The position numbers and the translations under genes are program-made. The notes under the pieces are model-generated. The model worked only from the letters and a program-made list of their open reading frames with translations, had not been told where the DNA came from and did no database searches. This document shows positions 17,291-25,840 of a DNA stretch of 64,000 bases, piece by piece (within the stretch, counting starts at the first letter, position 1; each line of letters starts with the position of its first letter). Origin of the DNA: Streptomyces sp. CB02056 (lineage in GTDB: Bacteria; Actinomycetota; Actinomycetes; Streptomycetales; Streptomycetaceae); contig NZ_LIPD01000023.1 in NCBI RefSeq assembly GCF_001905545.1, positions 124,673 through 188,672 of the forward strand, given 5' to 3'.

Positions 17291-17900
17291 AGCGACTGAA
17301 CGGCAGCGACCGAAGCGACCGAAGAACCGTGTTCACCCGTGACCTGTGTGCGCGACACGCCGGAAGCGACCCTGCGAGGGGCCAGGGGCGCTTCGGTCGC
17401 TGCCGTTCAGTCGCTGTGAAAACATGCAGGTCAGAGGGCCTTTCGGATACGGATCAGCGACCGAAGCGACCGAAGGTCCGGTATATGAGGACATTCGCGT
17501 GTGCGCGTGTGCGTCATAGACCCGGGCTTGAGTCGCTTCAGTCGCTGATCTTTCCTGATCAGTCGCCTGACCTGCGGAAATACAGGTTCCTGCGGAAGGA
17601 GCGACCAACGGTGCTGAGTCGCTGGATCTCGGCTCGGTCGCTGGCCGTAGAGCCCCCCACGGGTTGCCCGACTCCGGCTCCGCACTCGGCTAGTCTGTCT
17701 GGGCTATGTTCTGGGCTTGAGTCGCTTCAGTCGCTGTCTCATCGATGGTGAGCCTCTGACCTGGTCTTTTGTTCCAGCGAACCAACCAGCGACCGAACAC
17801 CGAGCAGCGATCGAGAACAGGAGAGGGACCAGCGTGACGGCGCCGAAGGCCGTGGGGAGCGACCGAAGCGACCGACCGGGCAGAAAGCCCCGGTCGCTGG
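17291..17900. other. iteron-type replication origin
   Basis: The region is packed with copies of AGCGACYGAAGCGACYG in both orientations. Forward full units lie at 17305-17323, 17456-17476 and 17858-17875. Inverted units (GAGTCGCTTCAGTCGCT) lie at 17530-17546 and 17719-17735. Many half units AGCGAC/GTCGCT lie between. The 27-bp sequence 17291-17317 has a perfect inverted copy at 17389-17415. The stretch 17417-17520 is locally AT-richer and could melt. Iterons like these are Rep-binding sites of theta-replicating plasmids; the neighbouring prim-pol/helicase operon is the expected initiator. The last iterons run into the prim-pol coding start, allowing autoregulation. Confidence 0.8.
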
Positions 17901-18943
17901 CCGTCGCCCAGTGGTGCGCGGCTCAGGGCTGGCCCGTGCACCCGCTCGCCCCCGGCCGCAAGACCCCACCCGCCAACTGCCCCGCCTGCCAGGCAAACGC
18001 CCACGCCGCCGACGCCTGCCAGTGCCACGCAGCCGGCCGCTGGTGCCACGGCTTCCACGCGGCCACCCTCGACCCCGATCTCCTCGACGCCTGGTGGAAG
18101 ACCAACCCGGGCTTCGGCGCGGGCGTCGCCTGCGGTCCCGCCCGCCTCGTCGTCCTCGACGTGGACACCCACACCGACGCGGTCCCCGCCCGGGACCGGA
18201 TCCTGCCCGGCATCCCGATCCACCAGGACGTCCCCCTCGAAGGGCTCGCCTCCGGCTACCACAGCCTCGCGCTCCTGGCCGCCCTCCACCAGGCCGACGA
18301 CCCGACCACCGACACCGGCACCCTGCGCGTACGCACCCCGTCCGGAGGCCTGCACATCTGGTACCTCGACCACGCCGGCCTCGAGTTCACCTGCTCCACC
18401 GGATCCTCCAGCACCCGCGCCCTGGCCTGGCAGGTCGACGTCCGCGCCCACGGCGGCTTCATCGTCGCCCCCGGCACCACCACCCACACCGGAACCTACG
18501 ACCCCCTCCCAGGCGCGAAGACCCCCGCCCCGCTCCCGCAATGGCTCAGCGACAACCTGGTGCGCACCGGCCACCTCAAGGACAAGCCCGTCCCGCTGCC
18601 CACCGTCCAGCCCGCAGCGCCCCCGCGGGCGCGCCAAGCCGTCCTCGCGGCGGGCGGCGGGCGAACCGGGGCGAACCGACTGCTCGAACCCCTCCTGCAG
18701 GACGTGGCGAACTGCGCCGCCGCGCCGGAGGGCACCGGCTTCACGGGCAAACTCAACCGTGCCGCCTTCACCGCCGGAGGCCTCGCCGCCGCCGGCCACC
18801 TCACCCACACCGAAGCCGAGCAGACGCTTCTCGCCGCCGCGCTCGCCGCCCGCCCCGCGCGGGACCGACACAACCGCACCGTGATCCGTGCCGGGCTCGC
18901 CGCCGGCGCCCGCCGGCCGCTGCACCTGGAGGCGCGGGGATGA
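17834..18943 (+). CDS. bifunctional DNA primase/polymerase (prim-pol) replication protein
   Basis: A 369-aa protein from GTG 17834 after GGAGAGGGACC. The N-terminal half is a prim-pol domain: AVAQWCAAQGWPVHPLAPGR, a Cys-rich insert (CPACQANAHAADACQC), LLDAWWKTNPGFGAGVACGP, then the metal-binding LVVLDVDTHTD and LRVRTPSGGLHIWY. The C-terminal half is helical with an Ala-rich end. Prim-pols prime and extend DNA at plasmid origins. The gene starts inside the iteron region and its stop overlaps the helicase start by 4 bp (ATGA), so the two form the replication operon. Confidence 0.85.
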   Translation: MTAPKAVGSDRSDRPGRKPRSLAVAQWCAAQGWPVHPLAPGRKTPPANCPACQANAHAADACQCHAAGRWCHGFHAATLDPDLLDAWWKTNPGFGAGVACGPARLVVLDVDTHTDAVPARDRILPGIPIHQDVPLEGLASGYHSLALLAALHQADDPTTDTGTLRVRTPSGGLHIWYLDHAGLEFTCSTGSSSTRALAWQVDVRAHGGFIVAPGTTTHTGTYDPLPGAKTPAPLPQWLSDNLVRTGHLKDKPVPLPTVQPAAPPRARQAVLAAGGGRTGANRLLEPLLQDVANCAAAPEGTGFTGKLNRAAFTAGGLAAAGHLTHTEAEQTLLAAALAARPARDRHNRTVIRAGLAAGARRPLHLEARG

Positions 18944-20556
18944 ACGACATGATCCCTCCCGGCCAGGGCTTCGACCCCGTCAGGGCCGCCCAGCACATCC
19001 TGGCCCACCAAGGCATCCCCGGGGTCCTTCCCCCGCAGTCCGCCGCCGCGGTGCAGGACAGCCTGCTTGACTTCCAGCCACCGCCCGCGCCGGCGGTGCC
19101 CGCCCCCATGACGACGGCACCCGTGATGACCGCCCGGCAGCCCGAGCCCGCCGGCGCCGAGGCGACCGCACACGGCCTCCTGCCGGACTCCCTGTCCGAC
19201 CGCGGCAACGCCAAACTGTTCGTCCACCTCTACGGGGGCGACTACCGCCACGTCCCCGGCCTGGGCTGGTACCGGTGGGCCACGCACCGCTGGCAGATCG
19301 ACGAGGACGACACCGTCCTGTGGGCCGCCGGAGAGATGGCCGAGGCCATCTCCACCCACGACCCGCGCGGCATCCACACGAACTCGGACCTGCGCCGCCA
19401 CCGCCGCCGCGCGCTGTCGACCTCCGGCATGAACGCGATGCTCGCCCAGGCGAAGTCCGCCCCCGGCATGGTCCTCAACGCCGCCCTGCTGGACGCCGAC
19501 CCCTACGCCCTGTGCACCCCCGGAGGCGTCGTCGACCTGCGAACCGGGACGATCGCCGCCCCGGACCCCACCCGCCACCACCACTCCCGCTCCACCACCC
19601 TCGCGCCCGCCCGCATGCCCACCCCGCGCTGGGACCGCTTCCTCACCGACACCTTCGGCGACGACAAGAACGGCCGCCAGACCCGCGACTTCCTCCACCT
19701 GCTCCTCGGCTACTCGATCAGCGGCGACGTCGGCGCCCAGGTCATGCCCTTCCTCTACGGCCAGGGCAAGAACGGCAAGTCCGTCCTCCTGGACGTCATG
19801 ATCCAGCTCCTCGGCGACTACGCGGACGCCGCGCCGCCCGGCTTCCTCATGGCCAAGACCTTCGACGGCCACCCCACCGACCTCGCCGAACTCCACGGCC
19901 GACGCATCATCGTCTGCTCCGAACTCAAGCCCGGCGACCGCTTCGACGAAGCCCGCGTCAAACTGCTCACCGGCGGCGACAAGATCAAGGCCAGAAGGAT
20001 GCGACAGGACTTCTTCTCCTTCGCACCCACCCACAAGCTGTGGCTGCTCGGCAACCACCGCCCGGAGGTGGGCACCGGCGGCTTCGCGTTCTGGCGCAGG
20101 ATGCGCCTGATCCCCTTCGAACGGGTCGTCCCCGAAGAACGCAAGATCGACAACCTGGCGTACGTCCTCGTCGCCGAGGAAGGCCCCGGCATCCTCGCCT
20201 GGCTCATCGAGGGCGCCCGCCGCTACTTCGCCGGCGACAAGAACCTGGCCGGCCCGGAAGCCGTCCAGACCGCCACCACGGCGTACGCGGAGACCGAGGA
20301 CCACGTCGGCCGCTTCCTCAAGGAGGCCTGCCGGGTCGGCGACGGGATGCGCGCCGAGCAGGCCCAGCTCTACGGCGCCTACACCCGCTGGTGCGGCTCG
20401 GAGGGGTCCAACCCGGTCTCCGCCCGCGCGTTCGCCGCACGAGTGCGCGAGACACTGGGTATGACCTCCCCGAAGGAGATGGTCCTGTCCAACTCGCGTA
20501 AGTTCTACCCGGGCATCGGCCTGATCACCGACGACACAGAGGAGCAGCCGACGTGA
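18940..20556 (+). CDS. phage/plasmid primase-type SF3 helicase (P4/D5 family)
   Basis: A 538-aa protein with ATG 18940 overlapping the prim-pol stop. After a Pro-rich linker comes a D5_N-like region (FVHLYGGDYRHVPGLGWYRW, ending NAALLDADPYALCTPGGVVD), followed by the AAA+/SF3 ATPase core. Walker A is GQGKNGKS near residue 270, the B region includes LHGRRIIVCSELKPGDRF, sensor/motif C is KLWLLGNHRPEV, and FAFWRRMRLIPFERVVPEER follows. This is the replicative helicase that partners the upstream prim-pol at the iteron origin. The C-terminal tail (GAYTRWCGSEGSNPVSARAF) is the usual winged-helix-like end of P4-type primases. Confidence 0.88.
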   Translation: MNDMIPPGQGFDPVRAAQHILAHQGIPGVLPPQSAAAVQDSLLDFQPPPAPAVPAPMTTAPVMTARQPEPAGAEATAHGLLPDSLSDRGNAKLFVHLYGGDYRHVPGLGWYRWATHRWQIDEDDTVLWAAGEMAEAISTHDPRGIHTNSDLRRHRRRALSTSGMNAMLAQAKSAPGMVLNAALLDADPYALCTPGGVVDLRTGTIAAPDPTRHHHSRSTTLAPARMPTPRWDRFLTDTFGDDKNGRQTRDFLHLLLGYSISGDVGAQVMPFLYGQGKNGKSVLLDVMIQLLGDYADAAPPGFLMAKTFDGHPTDLAELHGRRIIVCSELKPGDRFDEARVKLLTGGDKIKARRMRQDFFSFAPTHKLWLLGNHRPEVGTGGFAFWRRMRLIPFERVVPEERKIDNLAYVLVAEEGPGILAWLIEGARRYFAGDKNLAGPEAVQTATTAYAETEDHVGRFLKEACRVGDGMRAEQAQLYGAYTRWCGSEGSNPVSARAFAARVRETLGMTSPKEMVLSNSRKFYPGIGLITDDTEEQPT

Positions 20557-20957
20557 GCGCGCTGATCGACCCGTCCGAGCTCGCCCACGAAACCGACCTC
20601 GTCTGGCTCGAGGACACCACCGACCTCGACTACGTCCGCCAGTCCCTCGACCGCCTCACCAGCCGCCGCAGCCGCCCCGCCTACCACCGCGACGGCCGCA
20701 TGGTCGGCTACGCGCTCCTCGGCCCCGACGCCAAGTCCTCCCGGGCCTCCGGCACCTTCCGCCGCCGCGTCTTCTGGCTCCTGCCCCACGACCGCGACCA
20801 GGAACCCCACGGCCTCTACTCCACCGGCGCCCCCTCCGAAGCCGTCGACCCGCGCACCGTCGCCCCCGGCATCAAGGGCTACAAGACCGAGCGCTCCGAA
20901 GGCGGCCCCGCCTCACCCGCCATGCTCGAACTCGGAATAACGCTCCCGAAAGCCTGA
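20553..20957 (+). CDS. unknown protein of the replication operon
   Basis: A 134-aa soluble protein whose GTG overlaps the helicase stop (GTGA), so it is co-translated with the replication genes. It is rich in acidic and Arg residues (WLEDTTDLDYVRQSLDRLTS) and has a C-terminal SEGGPASPAMLELGI segment. I do not recognise a domain. Position suggests a replication accessory or copy-control protein. Confidence 0.6.
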   Translation: MSALIDPSELAHETDLVWLEDTTDLDYVRQSLDRLTSRRSRPAYHRDGRMVGYALLGPDAKSSRASGTFRRRVFWLLPHDRDQEPHGLYSTGAPSEAVDPRTVAPGIKGYKTERSEGGPASPAMLELGITLPKA

Positions 20958-21022
20958 CGCCCCCGGCACCCGGTTGACGTCGACGAGGTCCCGAAGCACA
21001 CCGCACCGCTACGCTCCCGCTC

Positions 21023-21742
21023 GTGACCGACGTCTCGCAGGCGAATCCAGCCCCGCAACAGGATGCCGAGCCGCACCTCGTGTTGCTCACCGACGGGACA
21101 GGCTGGAGCGGGATCTACGCCTCACCCGAGTGGTGGCGCCAGGCAGCCACGTCCCCCAACTGGCCCGACCTGGCCAAGCAGATCGCCCAGGCCGGCGAGG
21201 AGAACATCGATCCGCACCTGTGCCGGGTGGTTGGCGCGACCACTCGACGCCCCTGCAAGTTCGACACCCTCCGAGAACCCTGCCCCCACCACGGCGCCGA
21301 CAACGAGACCAACCGCTGCGGATCCCCGACACGTAAGGGCGGCACCTGCCGCTGGAACCTCGCGGTCAAGGGCCCGTGCCGCAACCACCCGGAGACCTGG
21401 GAACGGCTCGAACAGACCCGCCGAGACCAGGAGCAAGCCGCGCGACAGGCCCAGGAGGAGGCAGCACACGCTGCCGCAGAACACCAACGGCAAGCCCAGA
21501 CCACCGCCCGAGCCGTGGCCTGCCCCCACTGCGAAGCCGAACCTGAGGTGTCGTGCCGGAGCCGCGACGGCGCCGCAAAGGACGCCGTCCACGCACGGCG
21601 CCGTCGCTTCGCCGAGCACATGACGGTGGCAGCGGCCACCCCCTGCCCCTCGTGCGAGGCGGAAACCGGGACCTTGTGCCGCACCTCAAGCGGCAAGGCC
21701 ACCCTCGACCCGCACGCCGCCCGCAGCCGCACACACAGGTGA
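21023..21742 (+). CDS. zinc-finger protein with paired Cys motifs
   Basis: A 239-aa protein from GTG 21023, 65 bp after the replication operon. The N-terminal half has two Cys/His clusters (CRVVGATTRRPCKFDTLREP and CGSPTRKGGTCRW, with CRNHPETWERL). A Gln/Ala-rich coiled coil follows (about 130-175). The end has two repeats of the Streptomyces zinc-finger type CP-x-C-x-A-x-P/T-G-x2-C-R (CPHCEAEPEVSCRS and CPSCEAETGTLCRT), each followed by His-Ala-Arg (DAVHARRRRF, DPHAARSRTHR). Such proteins probably bind nucleic acid. Placement behind the rep operon hints at plasmid maintenance. Confidence 0.6.
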   Translation: MTDVSQANPAPQQDAEPHLVLLTDGTGWSGIYASPEWWRQAATSPNWPDLAKQIAQAGEENIDPHLCRVVGATTRRPCKFDTLREPCPHHGADNETNRCGSPTRKGGTCRWNLAVKGPCRNHPETWERLEQTRRDQEQAARQAQEEAAHAAAEHQRQAQTTARAVACPHCEAEPEVSCRSRDGAAKDAVHARRRRFAEHMTVAAATPCPSCEAETGTLCRTSSGKATLDPHAARSRTHR

Positions 21743-21837
21743 TCGCTTTCCGGCCCCTCCTGATCCGCCACAGCCGTCCCCGCATCCGTCCAGGACCGAC
21801 CCACACCCAACACCGACGAAACAGGGGTCGGCTACCA

Positions 21838-22010
21838 GCCGAAGTAGCGGCGGACGTCCAGGCGTTGCCGGGCCATGTCGCGGCCCCGGGCGACGTGGGA
21901 GCGCCACCGCTCGGTGTCCCAGCCGTCGGGGCCGCTGACGACGGTGAGCTCGGCGGCCGCGCCGAAGGCCCCCGGAAGGTTGGCAACGTCGACGCTCGAC
22001 GCCGCCGCAC
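21838..22010 (-). pseudogene. fragment of the plasmid HTH-protein family
   Basis: Read on the minus strand this gives WDTERWRSHVARGRDMARQR and LDVRRYFGW, closely matching the C-terminal part of the intact gene at 54327-55136 (DTERWHSCVARGRDLARQR). Start and both flanks are missing. Confidence 0.55.
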
Positions 22011-22064
22011 CATCAAGGCCGTCCCTGACCAGGAGTAAAGAGTCCCCGCCGCTGGCCTGCGGGT

Positions 22065-22424
22065 CTACCAGCCGTCCATCGCCCGGACGTCCCCGGAGAG
22101 GGCGTAGCGGCGGCAGGCGAGGATCTCCTCCGTGGTGATGCCGATGTCGTTGGGGACCAGGGCGAGGATGTCCTCGCCCTGGCGGTCACCGACGTAGGCC
22201 GGGACGGTCTCCAGCGCGAGGACACCGATGCGGTGCTGGGCGGCGCGGCGCTGGGCGACCAGGTCGCGGCGGGTACTCACGTGGTGGCGCCAGGCTTCGG
22301 CGGTGATGCCGTCCGGGGCGGGGCCGGTCTCCAGCTCGGCGGCCGGGACGTCGGGGCGGGCGCGGACCTCGGCGACCGCGGCGGCGACGATCCCGCCGAC
22401 CGTCCCGGCCGGGAGCAAGGAGCC
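22065..22424 (-). pseudogene. C-terminal half of a second HTH-family copy
   Basis: About 118 codons from LLPAGTVGGIVAAAVAEVRA to the stop at 22065, with AWRHHVSTRRDLVAQRRAAQ in the middle and a tail EEILACRRYALSGDVRAMDG. It matches the C-terminus of the 54327-55136 product. Its first 145 bp are about 95% identical to 38929-39066, where the N-terminal half of the same gene is found. The two pieces together would make one complete gene, so this half lost its helix-turn-helix part in a rearrangement. Confidence 0.6.
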
Positions 22425-22507
22425 GTCGTCGTCGTCGTGGGTCCGTCGGTGTGGTGGTCGGCCCCGGAGAGCGAGGACTACGCGGGACCACTGAACGACT
22501 GGTGACG

Positions 22508-22549
22508 AAGGCCGGTCCCCTCGGGCTCCATCACGAGGGGACCGGCCTT
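22508..22549. terminator. strong perfect hairpin
   Basis: AAGGCCGGTCCCCTCG at 22508-22523 pairs with all 16 bases of 22534-22549 around a 10-nt loop. It isolates the toxin gene from upstream DNA. The rest of 22425-22826 shows no gene. Confidence 0.85.
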
Positions 22550-22826
22550 CAGCGTGGGGCCCGGGCCGGGCCGCCAGCGCTTACGGCTGCTCGGCCCCTG
22601 GTGCCCGCTTCCGGCCCCGCTCCGCTTCTCCGACTGCCGCGGTGCCTTCTTCGGTGGGCGGCGGGTCGGCGGCGAGCAGGGGGATGCCGAGCCGGTGGGC
22701 GGCGGCCGTGCACAGCGCGTCCGGCATCGGGGTGTGTAGTTCGCCTTCGGCGGGGCGGTCCGTGGTACGTGGGGCGGTCGTCCCGGGGCCAGGGGTTGCT
22801 GCCTCGGCCTGGCGGGGTAGGCGGGA

Positions 22827-24509
22827 ATGGGTTGGGAGCCGTCGTGGGGGAGGAGCGAGCGGTTGGGTGACGCGGCGCCGGGGGGCGGGTTCGAGGTTGA
22901 TCCGGACGTGGTGTTCCGGGCGTCGGTGCAGTTCCTCGGGTCGAAGGACTTCGTCTTCGGCATCGCTTCGGGGGTGGCGGGCGACCTGGTGTCCTCGGCG
23001 GGGATGGCCGGTGACGACACGATCGCCCACAACTTCGCGAAGAAGTACGAGCCGACGGCCAGGATCGTGGTGAAGGCGATCGGGACGGCCGGGCAGGGCA
23101 TGGCGACGATCTCCAGCCGCCTGTTGACGATGGCCGCCGGCTACCTGGCCGTCCAGGACTCGGTGGCCGCCGCGTTCACCGGGAAGATCAACACGTCGGC
23201 GCCGCTGGCCAAGGGCGCCCAGCAGTGCGAGGAGAGCGAGGCGCACAGCAGCCTGCCGATGGTCACCGGCTCGAAGGAGGTCCACGAGATCCCGGTGATC
23301 GGCAAGTTCTGGCCCCAGGGCGACCCGAAGCGCCTGCGCGGCGCGGCCCAGGTGTGGGCGCAGTGCGCCTCGGTCGTCGACACGGCGCAGCGCAACGCGG
23401 GCCGGCACGCCGCCGGGGTGATGGAGAAGTGCACCGGTGCGGCGTTCGAGGGCTTCGCGTCGTACGCGGCGACGGTGTTCGACCCGTGCCCGCCGGGCGG
23501 CACCGCGGTGACGGCGTCGCAGCCGTTGATGGTGAACATCTCGGCGGCCTGCCGGGAGCTGCAGGCGATCTGCGAGCAGTACGCGCAGGCGATCGAGTCG
23601 TGCCAGGACACGCTGATCGGGCTCGGGGTCGCCGCCGGGGTCGTCACCACGGCCGGGGTGGTCCTGACGTTCTTCACGTTCGGGGCCTCGGACGCGGCCG
23701 CGGCGGCCGCCGACGCGGCCCTGGCGGCGGACGCAGCGTTGGCCGTCGAGGCGCTCGCCGCAGCGGAGGCGGAGCTGGCCGCGGCCGCGGCGGTCGCGGA
23801 GGCCGAGGCGGTCGTCTCCTCCCTGGCGTCGCGCCTGGTGGTGCTCGCCGGGACGACCGCCGCGGCGGGCGCGGTGCCGGCCGTGACGGGCGTCGACTCG
23901 GCGGGAGCGGCCACGCCGTCCGACCCGGCGGGACAGCAGCCCGCGGGCGACGGGACCGGGGCGGCCGGCGGGCAGGGGCCGCTCGCCAATCCGCTCGTCG
24001 GGCCGATCCCTCCGCCCAAGCCGCCGCCCTACCCGCTCTACGACGGGGCGCAGCAGATGGCGGCCAGGACGTGGATCGAGGGGCTGCCGGAGCGGGCGCC
24101 GAACTACGGGACGGCGGAGGACCGGGCCTACCAGGTGTACACGGCGGGCCGGCCCGAGCGGCGGGCGCAGGGCGCGGACGGCAAGGAGGTCTGGGCGGAC
24201 GGATACCGGCCGGCCGACGGCGCGCTCATCGACGCGAAGAACGTCCGCAAGACGGGCTGCAGCCCGCGGTCGCTGAAGGGCCTGCAGGAGGACGACTTCA
24301 AGACCGGGCTCGTGCTGGACAAGGACGAGGACGAGCTCGCCCGCTACCAGGGCGCCATCGACAACCCGGCGAACCACGCCCAGTACCTTGAGGTCGACAC
24401 ACCCGATCCGGCGACGGTGGGCTACTGGCAGTACCTGCTGGCCAAGCACCATGTGAAGAGCAACGTCCGCGTCGTCACCATGCCCGCGCCGGAGCCCCAG
24501 GAGGGCTGA
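22827..24509 (+). CDS. polymorphic toxin with C-terminal restriction-endonuclease-fold (Tox-REase-2-like) domain
   Basis: A 560-aa protein. The N-terminal 250 residues are helical, typical of WXG100/ESX-linked toxin scaffolds, with a hydrophobic stretch near 275 (GVAAGVVTTAGVVLTFFTFG), an Ala-rich coil and a Pro-rich linker (PPPKPPPYPLYDGAQQ). The C-terminal toxin domain (about 420-560) has APNYGTAEDRAYQVYTAGRP, DGYRPADGALIDAKNVRKTG (an E/D...D-A-K core as in REase-fold nucleases) and LARYQGAIDNPANHAQYLEV. It is probably secreted and nicks or cuts DNA in competitors. The next gene starts within its stop codon, the normal place for an immunity gene. Confidence 0.75.
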   Translation: MGWEPSWGRSERLGDAAPGGGFEVDPDVVFRASVQFLGSKDFVFGIASGVAGDLVSSAGMAGDDTIAHNFAKKYEPTARIVVKAIGTAGQGMATISSRLLTMAAGYLAVQDSVAAAFTGKINTSAPLAKGAQQCEESEAHSSLPMVTGSKEVHEIPVIGKFWPQGDPKRLRGAAQVWAQCASVVDTAQRNAGRHAAGVMEKCTGAAFEGFASYAATVFDPCPPGGTAVTASQPLMVNISAACRELQAICEQYAQAIESCQDTLIGLGVAAGVVTTAGVVLTFFTFGASDAAAAAADAALAADAALAVEALAAAEAELAAAAAVAEAEAVVSSLASRLVVLAGTTAAAGAVPAVTGVDSAGAATPSDPAGQQPAGDGTGAAGGQGPLANPLVGPIPPPKPPPYPLYDGAQQMAARTWIEGLPERAPNYGTAEDRAYQVYTAGRPERRAQGADGKEVWADGYRPADGALIDAKNVRKTGCSPRSLKGLQEDDFKTGLVLDKDEDELARYQGAIDNPANHAQYLEVDTPDPATVGYWQYLLAKHHVKSNVRVVTMPAPEPQEG

Positions 24510-24898
24510 TGGACACCATCCACCTTGCGGCGGCTCCAGGGACTACCTGGGCGCTGGCGCCGCAGGACGCCGAGGACCACCTCCGTGCCCGCTTCCCCGA
24601 CCTGCGGGCCTGGCAGGAACAGGCACCCGCCAGCGGGAAGGACTACGTCACCTTCCAGGTCGACCTGGAAGGGGCGAGCCGGCGCGGCAGCTACTTCGAG
24701 CGCGGCCACCTGATCCTGGACGACGGCGACGCCGACCTGTGGGCCGACACCGTGACTTGGTTCCTCGGCCTCCTGCCGGCCGACGCCCGGGCGATCGCCA
24801 TGATCGAGTCGAACCCGGACAGCGTGCGCACCATCGCTCCGGGCGCCGACGCCGCGCAGGTCCGCGAGATCCTGCGCTCGCTCTTCGACGTCGAGTAG
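24509..24898 (+). CDS. cognate immunity protein
   Basis: A 129-aa acidic soluble protein whose ATG overlaps the toxin stop (TGATG). It has no signal peptide, as expected of a cytoplasmic inhibitor. Segments such as FQVDLEGASRRGSYFERGHL and DLWADTVTWFLGLLPADARA suggest a mixed alpha/beta fold. The family is not recognised; identity as immunity protein rests on coupling to the REase-fold toxin. Confidence 0.65.
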   Translation: MDTIHLAAAPGTTWALAPQDAEDHLRARFPDLRAWQEQAPASGKDYVTFQVDLEGASRRGSYFERGHLILDDGDADLWADTVTWFLGLLPADARAIAMIESNPDSVRTIAPGADAAQVREILRSLFDVE

Positions 24899-24941
24899 CC
24901 GCGCCGGCGCGGCGACGGGGCGGTGGACGGTCCGGCCGGCG

Positions 24942-25772
24942 TCAGGTGAAGTCGACGAGCCGGCCGCGGTCCACCCGGTCGAGGTCGAACGTGGTCGTGA
25001 CGGCGAGGTGGTCGGAGTAGTCGTGCTCGATCACCTTGTAGTCCACGGCGGCCGGGGTGAGCGCCGGGGTCACGTGGATCTGGTCGACGCGCAGGCCGCC
25101 GTGCTTGCCGGTGGCCCGGCGCAGAGCGGGGTCCCGTCGGGCGTCGGCGAGGTGGGCGGCGATGTCGGTGAGGTCGGCGTCGCGCAGCACCCGGCCGACG
25201 GCGCGGTTGCTGATCCACGGGTCGCCGGGGTGCTCGCGCGGGAGGCAGCGGGAGGCCCGGTTGTAGGGCTTGACCTTGGTCCAGTCGATCTCCGGGTCAT
25301 CGAACGTGGGGTGGTTGATGTCTCCGGCGATGAGGCCGATGCCGCCGTGGCGGTAGACGCGGGCGGCGAGGATCTGGGCCTCGACGGCGGCCTGCTGGGT
25401 GGAGTAGGGGATGAGGTGGGCGCTGACGGCGACGAGCGGGGCGGGCAGGTGGGCGGCGAGGCCCCAGGGGGCGATCCGGGCGGCGGCGTACCCGTGGTGC
25501 AGGTCGCCGGCGTACCGGGTCTCGACGTCCTCGACCCGCAGGTGCGCGGGGTCCCAGGCGACGGCGACCGGACGGCCGCTGCGCGAGGGCGCGACGTACA
25601 GCTCCATGTCGAGCGCCGCGCGGGCGGCGGCGGCCTGGCCGGGGTCCTGGAGGTGGTCGGCTTCCTGGAGGAGCAGCAGCTGGGGGCCGGTCTGGCGGAT
25701 CACGTCGATGATCCTGGCCCACCGGCGGGCGTCCGGCCCGTACTGGATGTTCTGGCTCATCACCGTCAGCAT
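24942..25772 (-). CDS. endonuclease/exonuclease/phosphatase family protein
   Basis: A 276-aa protein with the ordered motifs of the EEP fold: MSQNIQYG at the start (Asn), LLLLQEADHL (the metal-binding Glu), HLIPYSTQQ, LIAGDINHPTFDDPE (Asp/Asn pair), GGLRVDQIHVTP and the final YSDHLAVTTTFDL (catalytic Asp-His). EEP enzymes cleave phosphodiesters in nucleic acid, phosphoinositides or small molecules; the substrate cannot be told. No signal peptide is seen, so it is cytoplasmic. It is convergent with the toxin/immunity pair. Confidence 0.8.
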   Translation of the reverse strand: MLTVMSQNIQYGPDARRWARIIDVIRQTGPQLLLLQEADHLQDPGQAAAARAALDMELYVAPSRSGRPVAVAWDPAHLRVEDVETRYAGDLHHGYAAARIAPWGLAAHLPAPLVAVSAHLIPYSTQQAAVEAQILAARVYRHGGIGLIAGDINHPTFDDPEIDWTKVKPYNRASRCLPREHPGDPWISNRAVGRVLRDADLTDIAAHLADARRDPALRRATGKHGGLRVDQIHVTPALTPAAVDYKVIEHDYSDHLAVTTTFDLDRVDRGRLVDFT

Positions 25773-25840
25773 GCGTGCACGCTACAGGCGGTCCGTCCCG
25801 TGCGTCCCGGCCTCGTGCTGTCGGGGCGCAGATCGCCCGG

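Noticed and set aside
17291..17900. CRISPR array suspicion because of evenly repeated AGCGACCGAAGCGACCG units
   Set aside because: Units occur in both orientations with irregular spacing and continue into coding DNA; they lie at a prim-pol operon, so they are iterons. No other repeat-spacer pattern was seen in the window.
17911..18939. Upstream part of a long plus frame running into the SF3 helicase
   Set aside because: The Arg/Pro-rich first 340 codons are out of frame with the real prim-pol; the helicase starts at 18940 by ATGA overlap.
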